64,000 nucleotides of DNA from Roseomonas sp. Its GTDB lineage: Bacteria; Pseudomonadota; Alphaproteobacteria; Acetobacterales; Acetobacteraceae. The DNA is taken from contig JADCFA010000003.1 of NCBI GenBank assembly GCA_020249775.1, positions 1 through 64,000 on the forward strand, written 5' to 3'. The position numbers and the translations under genes were made by a program. The first letter of the stretch is position 1. Each line of letters starts with the position of its first letter. Below the pieces are notes generated by a model that saw nothing but the letters and a program-made list of their open reading frames with translations, made no database searches and was not told the DNA's origin. Below are positions 58,220 to 64,000 of the stretch, one piece after another.

Positions 58220-59500
58220 ATGAGTCTTGAAAAAGACCCTAAATCATCCTCGCGGCGCGGTTTGCTGCGCGCCGCTGGTGTGGGTGCGGCAAGTCTTGCG
58301 AGTGCAGGCAGCATTGCGCAAGCGGCGGGCAATACCGAAAACCAACCACCCAACCTGCCGGAATGGTCGCGCAGCCTTGGCCCCGGCGTGATCGAGGAAA
58401 CCTATGGCACTCGCAGCCGGCACGAAACCGCGGTGCGCCGCTATGTGCCCTGGCTGACGCCGGATCGGGTCTCTTCGGTTTCCTTCACGCCGCTTGCGGA
58501 TATGCATGGCATCATCACGCCATCAGGGCTACATTTTGAGCGGCATCATGGCGGTGTGCCGGATATAGACCCTTCAGATTATCGGCTGATGATCCATGGC
58601 ATGGTGGAACGTCCGTTGATTTTCACACTCGAAGATCTGAAGCGCCTGCCATCAGTTTCGCGCATTCATTTTATCGAATGCCCGGCCAATGGCGGCATGG
58701 AATGGCGCGGCGCGCAAATGTCTGGCGTGCAATTCACCCATGGCATGCTTTCCTGTTCGGAATGGACTGGCGTGCCCTTGAAGATATTGCTCGCCCAGAC
58801 AGGGCTGCGTGCCGGGGCTTCCTGGCTATTGGCGGAAGCATCCGATGCAGCGCACTTGGCGCGGTCCATTCCACTTTCAAAGGCGCTGGATGATGCGATC
58901 ATCGCTTTCGGACAGAATGGTGAAGCGGTGCGCCCACAGCAGGGTTATCCCGTGCGCCTCGTGCTTCCCGGCTATGAAGGCAATATGTGGATCAAATGGT
59001 TGCGCCGCATCGAAATTGGGGATCGGCCCTGGTTCACCCGCTGGGAAACGCGCACCTATACGGATTTGATGCCTGATGGCCTGGCCCGCCAATTCACCTT
59101 TGTGAATGAGGTGAATTCCGTGATCACCGCGCCCTGCCCGGAAAAACATCTGCGCGGGCGCCCGGGCTTTGTGGAAATCTCAGGCCTGGCCTGGTCGGGC
59201 GCAGGACGCATCACGCGCGTGGATGTGAGTGTGGATGGCGGCGATAATTGGCGCAGCGCTACGCTACAGGACCCGGTATTGCCCAAGGCGCTGACGCGGT
59301 TTCGCATTCCCTGGGAATGGGCCGAAGGCCAGACTGCCTTTCTGCAAAGCCGCGCCATGGATGAAACTGGGCGCGTGCAGCCGACCATCACCGCGCTGCG
59401 CCGAGCGCGCGGGGTAGAAAGCATCTATCACAAGAACAGCATCCATACCTGGCTGGTTGATCGCGACGGGACGGTGGTGAATGTCCAGATTGATGCTTAG
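58220..59500 (+). CDS. soxC: SoxC sulfur dehydrogenase, molybdenum subunit
   Basis: This 426-aa sulfite-oxidase-family protein has a twin-arginine signal (SSRRGLLRAAGVGAASLASA). The molybdenum-ligand cysteine is Cys154 (HFIECPANGGMEWRG). The C-terminal dimerisation domain shows VDVSVDGGDNWRSATLQDP. With SoxD it oxidises the outer sulfur on SoxY by six electrons. GGAGG six bases before the ATG at 58220 decides the start. soxD begins inside its last codons. Confidence 0.95.
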   Translation: MSLEKDPKSSSRRGLLRAAGVGAASLASAGSIAQAAGNTENQPPNLPEWSRSLGPGVIEETYGTRSRHETAVRRYVPWLTPDRVSSVSFTPLADMHGIITPSGLHFERHHGGVPDIDPSDYRLMIHGMVERPLIFTLEDLKRLPSVSRIHFIECPANGGMEWRGAQMSGVQFTHGMLSCSEWTGVPLKILLAQTGLRAGASWLLAEASDAAHLARSIPLSKALDDAIIAFGQNGEAVRPQQGYPVRLVLPGYEGNMWIKWLRRIEIGDRPWFTRWETRTYTDLMPDGLARQFTFVNEVNSVITAPCPEKHLRGRPGFVEISGLAWSGAGRITRVDVSVDGGDNWRSATLQDPVLPKALTRFRIPWEWAEGQTAFLQSRAMDETGRVQPTITALRRARGVESIYHKNSIHTWLVDRDGTVVNVQIDA

Positions 59501-60257
59501 GATCGCGGGCTGTGCTGCCGCCATCATGCTGATGGCTGAGCTTGTGCAAGCACAGCAGACACCAAGTCCTGCCTCTACAATTACTGATCTCTACCGCCCC
59601 TTCGCGGCACCTCCTGGCGAGAGAACCCGCGCCGATGCCGCCTGGCCAGCGGCAAATCTCGGCGCCTTGGCGCTTCCGGCCCCCATCCCCGGCATTGGTC
59701 GCCCTGCAACAAGTGCCGAGATTGCCGGCTGGGATATCGCCGTGCGTGGCGATGGCCATAACCTGCCGCCCGGCAGCGGTACAGCCCGTCAGGGTGAGGA
59801 ACTTTACGTCACACATTGCGCTGCCTGCCATGGCGATTTTGGCGAAGGCTTGGACCGCTGGCCCGCGCTGATGGGCGGGCGCGGCAGCCTGCGGTCTGAC
59901 CAGCCGAAGCGCACTGTTGGGTCTTTCTGGCAGCATGCGCCGAGTGTCTTTGACTATATCCGCCGCGCGATGCCCTATGCCGCGCCGCAGAGCCTTACCA
60001 ATGATGAGTATTACGCCATCACCGCCTATGTCCTCTTCCTGAATGAGCTGATTGGCGAAGACGACAAAATGGATGCGACGCGCCTACCCAAAATCGCCAT
60101 GCCCAATCGTGATGGATTTGTGCTGGAAGCAAGACCCGATACGGAAGACAACGCCTGCATGAGCAATTGCCGTCAAGGCCGCAGGGTGAATGTCACCATG
60201 GATAGCCGACGCTTTGTGGAGCCCGGTTCAGGGTCTGGCACGGATAAGCCGGAATAG
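59481..60257 (+). CDS. soxD: SoxD cytochrome c subunit of sulfur dehydrogenase
   Basis: This 258-aa periplasmic cytochrome has a signal peptide (about 1-24) and one haem motif CAACH (Cys113, Cys116, His117) followed by GDFGEGLDRWPALMGGRG. MPYAAPQSLTNDEYYAITAY is the conserved SoxD/SorB block, with a likely axial Met in it. It takes electrons from SoxC. Paracoccus SoxD is dihaem and larger, so this is the monohaem type. The gene overlaps soxC by 20 bases; an alternative ATG lies at 59493. Confidence 0.92.
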   Translation: MSRLMLRIAGCAAAIMLMAELVQAQQTPSPASTITDLYRPFAAPPGERTRADAAWPAANLGALALPAPIPGIGRPATSAEIAGWDIAVRGDGHNLPPGSGTARQGEELYVTHCAACHGDFGEGLDRWPALMGGRGSLRSDQPKRTVGSFWQHAPSVFDYIRRAMPYAAPQSLTNDEYYAITAYVLFLNELIGEDDKMDATRLPKIAMPNRDGFVLEARPDTEDNACMSNCRQGRRVNVTMDSRRFVEPGSGSGTDKPE

Positions 60258-60259
60258 GC

Positions 60260-62017
60260 TCAAGCCCCGCGCGCGGCGCTGCGCAATTCTTCAGCAAAAT
60301 CGGCGCGTTTCTGGTGGATGGAGGCAATCACGCGCCCTATCGGCACACCAAGTGACACCAGCGCCGCTTCGGATAATTGCAGGCTCGCTTCAATCGTCTC
60401 GGGCACAGTATCACTGACACCTTGCGCATAAAGATGGCGCGCATGTGCCGCATCCCGCGCACGGGAGATGATGGGCAAATCCGGCCGCAGTGAACGGATG
60501 GCCGCGATGATCTTGTCCATCTGCGGCGTGACACTGATGGTGATGATGACACTCTGCGCCGAAGCGAGACCGCAGGCCTGCAAAAAGGCCGTGCGCGCGG
60601 CATCGCCGAAAAACACCCCCTCACCCGCACGACGCGCGCGAGAGACCGTGGCGGGGTCATTATCCACCGCAATCTGACTAAGCCCATGTTGCCGCAGCAG
60701 CGCCGCCACGGTTTTGCCGACGCGGCCATAGCCGATGATGATGGCATGGCCCTGCTGCGCCCCGGGCAGTGCCTCAAGCTCCAGGTCCCTGGGGCGGGCT
60801 TCTTCCAGTAATGGTGCAAGCCGCCGCGCCAGCGCAGAAAGCAGCGGCAGCATGGCCATGGTCAGGCTGATCGCCGCCAGGATAAAGCCGGCAAGCCTCG
60901 GTTCAATCAGCGCAAGCCCGGTCGCAAGCCCGATCCCAACAAAGGCGAATTCGCCACCGGGGCCGAGCAGCAACGCGGATTCCAAGGCCGCCGCGCGGGT
61001 CAGGGCGAAATGCCGCGCCAGCCCATAGACAATGCCGGCCTTCAGCACCACCAAGCCGAAGGCCAGCCCAAACAGCAGCACCGGTTCCCTCGCCACTTCA
61101 CGGAAATCAATGCTCATGCCCACACTGAAGAAGAAAATGCCCAACAGCAGGCCCTTGAAGGGTTCAATCGTCGCCTGTACCGCGCGGCGATATTCGGTCT
61201 CGGCCAGCAAAAGCCCGGCGACAAAGGCGCCAATCGCCATGGAAAGCCCGGCCATCGCGGCCATGATGCCGGTCGCGACAATCACGAACAACACGGCAGC
61301 GATAAAGAGTTCCTCAGAACGCTGCCCGCCCACCAAGCGAAACAGCGGGCGCAGCACCACGCGCCCCACCAGCACAATCAGCGCCAGCACCAGCAAGGCC
61401 TGCCCCAAGGCGATGGCGATGCTGAGCAATACGGAACTGCCCCCCTTGGCGCCCAGGATACCGATGAAGAGCAGGATCGGCACCACCGCCACATCTTGCG
61501 CGAGCAATACGGAAAAGCTCGCGCGCCCGCCGCTGGTCAGCAGCCTTTCCTGCTGCGCCAGCAATTCCAGCACAATGGCAGTGGAGGAAAGTGCCAGGCA
61601 GGCCGCCAGCACCGCGGCAATGCCTGGGCTGAAGCCAAGCAGCAGCGCAAGCAGGCTCAGGACCACAAAGGTAATCGCCAATTGCAACCCGCCCAGGCCC
61701 AGCACCAGCCGGCGCATCGCCTTCAGGCGATCAAAGGAAAGCTCAAGCCCAATCAGGAACAGCAGAAAGACAACGCCAAGCTCGGCAATCGCGGTGACGC
61801 TTTTCGCGTCAATCACCGTGAACCAGTAAAGCAGCGGGTATTCCTTGATGAAGGACCCAAGCGCCAGCGGCCCAAGCACGGCCCCGGCACCCAGATAGCC
61901 AAGCACTGGGCTGATGCCCACACGGCGCAATAGGGGCACAATCACGCCCGCCGTGCCAAGCACGACCAGCGCATCGCTATAGGCTTGGATATTGAGCCCC
62001 TCAGCCACCACCAGCAC
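60260..62017 (-). CDS. CPA2 monovalent cation:proton antiporter, KefB/C-type
   Basis: This 585-aa protein has about 12 membrane segments of the Na+/H+ exchanger fold (GLELSFDRLKAMRRLVLGLG, LLAQDVAVVPILLF). A cytoplasmic TrkA-N NAD-binding domain follows (about 405-530; HAIIIGYGRVGKTVAALLRQ). KefC-like proteins move K+ and respond to glutathione or NADH. The start is a GTG; GTG codons at 62011 and 62008 have better distance to ATAAGG and may be the true start. It converges with soxD, 2 bp apart. Confidence 0.92.
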   Translation of the reverse strand: MLVVAEGLNIQAYSDALVVLGTAGVIVPLLRRVGISPVLGYLGAGAVLGPLALGSFIKEYPLLYWFTVIDAKSVTAIAELGVVFLLFLIGLELSFDRLKAMRRLVLGLGGLQLAITFVVLSLLALLLGFSPGIAAVLAACLALSSTAIVLELLAQQERLLTSGGRASFSVLLAQDVAVVPILLFIGILGAKGGSSVLLSIAIALGQALLVLALIVLVGRVVLRPLFRLVGGQRSEELFIAAVLFVIVATGIMAAMAGLSMAIGAFVAGLLLAETEYRRAVQATIEPFKGLLLGIFFFSVGMSIDFREVAREPVLLFGLAFGLVVLKAGIVYGLARHFALTRAAALESALLLGPGGEFAFVGIGLATGLALIEPRLAGFILAAISLTMAMLPLLSALARRLAPLLEEARPRDLELEALPGAQQGHAIIIGYGRVGKTVAALLRQHGLSQIAVDNDPATVSRARRAGEGVFFGDAARTAFLQACGLASAQSVIITISVTPQMDKIIAAIRSLRPDLPIISRARDAAHARHLYAQGVSDTVPETIEASLQLSEAALVSLGVPIGRVIASIHQKRADFAEELRSAARGA

Positions 62018-62080
62018 CCTTATGGTAAATTGACAAGTTGTAATAAGGAGCGCTCGTGGTGATTTTGAGGCAGCGGGTGC

Positions 62081-62434
62081 TTACGTCTTCAATAAGGCCG
62101 CATAGCGCGCGGGATCAAAGCCGATCAGCAGCGTATCGCCCTTGGTCAACACCGGGCGCTTGATCATGCTCGGATTTGCAAGCATCAGCGCCACGGCACG
62201 GGCCTCATCCAGCCCTTGCTTCTGATCTTCGGCCAATTTGCGGAAGGTGGTGCCGGCGCGGTTCAACAACGCCTCCCACCCCGCCTTGCGGACCCAGGCT
62301 TGCAGCGTGACCGGGGTGATGCCGACGGTTTTATAGTCATGGAACTCATGCGTAACACCCTCAGCGTCGAGCCAAGCGCGCGCCTTTTTCATGGTGTCGC
62401 AATTCTTGATACCATGAATGGTGACGCGCATCAT
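62081..62434 (-). CDS. ArsC/Spx-family protein, YffB-like
   Basis: This 117-aa thioredoxin-fold protein has IHGIKNCDTMKKARAWLDAE, matching YffB rather than true arsenate reductase, and the Spx/ArsC C-terminal KRPVLTKGDTLLIGFD. It has the single Cys12 of the N-terminal motif. YffB function is unclear; glutathione-dependent thiol reduction has been proposed. The start may be the second ATG at 62431. Confidence 0.88.
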   Translation of the reverse strand: MMRVTIHGIKNCDTMKKARAWLDAEGVTHEFHDYKTVGITPVTLQAWVRKAGWEALLNRAGTTFRKLAEDQKQGLDEARAVALMLANPSMIKRPVLTKGDTLLIGFDPARYAALLKT

Positions 62435-62593
62435 TACCCTCTTTGGTCACGCCAAAAAGCCGAAAATAAGTCGGCACTTAAAGGCAACACATCTTCGCAA
62501 CCGCCCCTGCCCTCTTGGCCATTCGTTTCACCCTGCGGGATCGGGGCCGTTACCAAACCGAAAATCTGGATGGGTAGCTATGGCGCGCTCCGC

Positions 62594-62845
62594 TCAGCCA
62601 GCCGCTGAGCCATTGCGCGGCGCGCGGTTGCGATTGGCCTTATTGGAGCTGCTGCTGCGATTCTGCCGATTGGCCTTCTGGCCCTGCGAAGCGCTTCTGT
62701 TGCGCGTGGATTGGCTGCGCTGCGTGCTGCTGGCAGCGGCTTCCGTGCCATCCGCGGCACGGCGCGGCGCGGCTTCGGCCGGCGCCATGCTGGTGGCAAA
62801 AACCAAGCCGCCAATGGCGGCCAGAAGCAAAAATCGTTTCATCAT
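62594..62845 (-). CDS. small secreted Ser/Arg/Asn-rich protein
   Basis: This 83-aa protein has a clear signal peptide (MMKRFLLLAAIGGLVFATSM, cleavage near AEA) and a low-complexity mature part rich in Ser, Arg, Asn and Gln (SQSTRNRSASQGQKANRQNR), strongly basic and probably disordered. AGGAAGG before the ATG supports translation. No family recognised. It might bind nucleic acid or surface polymers. Confidence 0.6.
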   Translation of the reverse strand: MMKRFLLLAAIGGLVFATSMAPAEAAPRRAADGTEAAASSTQRSQSTRNRSASQGQKANRQNRSSSSNKANRNRAPRNGSAAG

Positions 62846-62986
62846 GGGGTCAACCTTCCTGAGCGAATCGGGTTATTGTCTAGCATGATTTCTCCATGCC
62901 CTGGCCATGCAAATCACGCTCAAAGGCTTTTCCGACAGCCACCCGCCCAAAGATGAAGTTTTTGTCATGCGCGAAAGGCCGCGCAA

Positions 62987-63709
62987 TCATTCACCGGATG
63001 CTTTGCCCTTGGCTTCTTCCGCGCTGCCAATCCCGCCATTGGCCTTGGACCATTGCACCGGGTCTTCCAGAAATTTCCGCACTTCCTTGAGCGCGCCTTC
63101 GCTGAAATAGGGGCGTTCCCGGCAGACCTCCAGCACATCCCACCAGGTGCAAAGATGGTGCAGGTTCAGCCCCATACCCTTCATGGTCTCAAAGGAACCG
63201 GGGAAAACACCGTAATAGAAAACCACGAAGGTATGATCACAAACAGCGCCCGCATCACGCAAAGCCGTGGCAAAACGGATTTTGGAGGCGCCATCGGTGG
63301 TCAAATCTTCCACCAGCAGCGTGCGCTGACCCACCGGCACCTCGCCTTCAATCAGCGCATTGCGCCCGAAACCCTTCGGCTTCTTCCGCACATAGGCCAT
63401 GGGCGCCAACATGCGATCCGCGATCCAGGCGCCGAAGGGAATCCCCGCCGTCTCCCCCCCAACCACCACATCAATCGATTCATAACCGACATGCCGGCCG
63501 ATCTTTTCCACACCCAAATCGCAAATCCGGTTGCGCGCCCGCGGGAAGGAGATGATCTTCCGGCAGTCAATATAAACGGGGCTCTTCCAACCGCTGGTAA
63601 AGGTGTAGGGCTCTTCCGGGCGGAAATTCACCGCCTTGATTTCAAGCAGGATGCGCGCGGTGGTGAGCGCCGCGTCGCGGTCCCAGTCGGAGGCATGAAG
63701 GGCGGGCAT
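62987..63709 (-). CDS. pyrE: orotate phosphoribosyltransferase
   Basis: This 240-aa enzyme makes OMP from orotate and PRPP in pyrimidine synthesis. The PRPP motif is [13 protein letters not shown] (about 133-145). The N-terminal block [20 protein letters not shown] is the alphaproteobacterial long-form PyrE. The C-terminal tail ([18 protein letters not shown]) extends past the usual core. It is divergent from the ELM1-family gene, 54 bp between starts. Confidence 0.95.
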   Translation of the reverse strand: MPALHASDWDRDAALTTARILLEIKAVNFRPEEPYTFTSGWKSPVYIDCRKIISFPRARNRICDLGVEKIGRHVGYESIDVVVGGETAGIPFGAWIADRMLAPMAYVRKKPKGFGRNALIEGEVPVGQRTLLVEDLTTDGASKIRFATALRDAGAVCDHTFVVFYYGVFPGSFETMKGMGLNLHHLCTWWDVLEVCRERPYFSEGALKEVRKFLEDPVQWSKANGGIGSAEEAKGKASGE

Positions 63710-63763
63710 GGATAGGGCTCCTCTCTTTCCGGGCTTTGGTAATGCGGCGGGCGGGCGGCGTCC

Positions 63764-64000
63764 ATGACCCTGCCCGAGTCGCCCAGGATTTGGGTGCTGG
63801 CGGACCCGCGCGCTGGCACGGCAGCGCAGGCCTTGGGCATTGCCGAACGGCTGGGTGAACCCTTCCGCCGCATGGATTTGGCCTGGGGCGCGCTGGCGCG
63901 GCTGCCTTTGCCTTTCCCTAGCCTGACGGGCCTTTCGCCCGAAGCCCGCGCCGCTTTCGCGCCCCCCTGGCCGGCATTGGTGATATCGGCGGGGCGGCGC
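63764..64000 (+). CDS. ELM1-family protein (5' part, cut by window end)
   Basis: The visible 79 codons read [20 protein letters not shown], then [11 protein letters not shown] and [11 protein letters not shown]. These match the N-terminus of the ELM1 (mitochondrial-fission ELM1/DUF1022) family common in alphaproteobacteria, whose bacterial role is unknown; a nucleotide-sugar-transferase-like fold is often suggested. The ATG at 63764 begins the conserved domain. The rest lies outside the window. Confidence 0.75.
   Translation, partial: MTLPESPRIWVLADPRAGTAAQALGIAERLGEPFRRMDLAWGALARLPLPFPSLTGLSPEARAAFAPPWPALVISAGRR

Noticed and set aside
61010-61933. 307-codon plus-strand open frame
   Set aside because: Antisense to the membrane domain of the KefB-type antiporter.
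62081-62434. arsenate reductase ArsC
   Set aside because: The N-terminal motif is IKNCDT as in YffB, and no ars genes are nearby.
1-64000. CRISPR arrays and rRNA genes
   Set aside because: No regularly spaced repeats with unique spacers and no rRNA-like conserved stretches were seen on either strand.

Overview
The window looks like a chromosomal segment of a high-GC alphaproteobacterium. The best fit is the Rhodospirillales/Acetobacterales side (Acetobacteraceae such as Roseomonas-like genera), which is inferred from gene content: a PopZ-type polar organizer, an LspA/DUF3035/paired-M16 operon, Bug-family binding proteins, PyrE followed by an ELM1-family protein, and a sox cluster in an otherwise heterotrophic gene set. 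No rRNA, CRISPR array or prophage structural gene was seen.

Layout. 1-1462: right end of an integrated island, with a decayed IS481-type transposase and an exact 48-bp copy of the 3' half of tRNA-Asn that looks like an attachment site. 1636-2699: an IS3-family remnant, an odd crotonase and a terminator. 2703-10421 (minus): urtABCDE for urea uptake, with CoxG-like and ThDP-dependent genes downstream and two sigma-54-like promoters upstream. 10667-20433 (minus): housekeeping genes (maoC-like, LOG, ribF, methyltransferase-like, ileS, lspA, DUF3035 lipoprotein, two M16 peptidases). 20745-20968: tRNA-Asn and tRNA-Cys. 21194-24063 (plus): Pcm-like, TolC-like and PopZ-like proteins, then an IS110 remnant. 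24645-33678 (plus): a GntR-regulated amide/peptide uptake and hydrolysis locus (amidase, small protein, five-gene ABC importer, isochorismatase-type hydrolase, glutaredoxin-DinB fusion). 34100-41641: TPR-glycosyltransferase, HemN, RhlE-type helicase, M20 amidohydrolase, AhpD-like protein. 41649-46400 (minus): sugar-type ABC importer without its ATPase, a cupin and a protease-dead HtrA homologue. 46537-50713 (plus): a tight four-gene operon (Bug protein, APH-type kinase, divergent enolase, 2-hydroxyacid dehydrogenase). 51084-53627: an 847-aa orphan. 53815-60257 (plus): soxY-Z-B, monohaem cytochrome, flavocytochrome c flavoprotein, soxC-D. 60260-64000: KefB-type antiporter, YffB-like protein, small secreted protein, pyrE and a truncated ELM1-family gene.

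How parts fit together. The urt block is a nitrogen-scavenging unit; its promoter motifs fit NtrC/sigma-54 control. The 24.6-33.7 kb locus appears to import an amide-containing compound and cleave it with two unrelated amide hydrolases. The sox block can carry thiosulfate sulfur on SoxYZ, release sulfate with SoxB and oxidise sulfane sulfur with SoxCD, but SoxAX is not present here. The strongest candidate for an undescribed pathway is the kinase/enolase-paralogue/dehydrogenase operon at 46.5-50.7 kb, because the enolase has lost residues needed for normal 2-phosphoglycerate chemistry. A palindromic repeat family with three copies (about 21.1, 33.7 and 53.7 kb) is the clearest unexplained non-coding signal.
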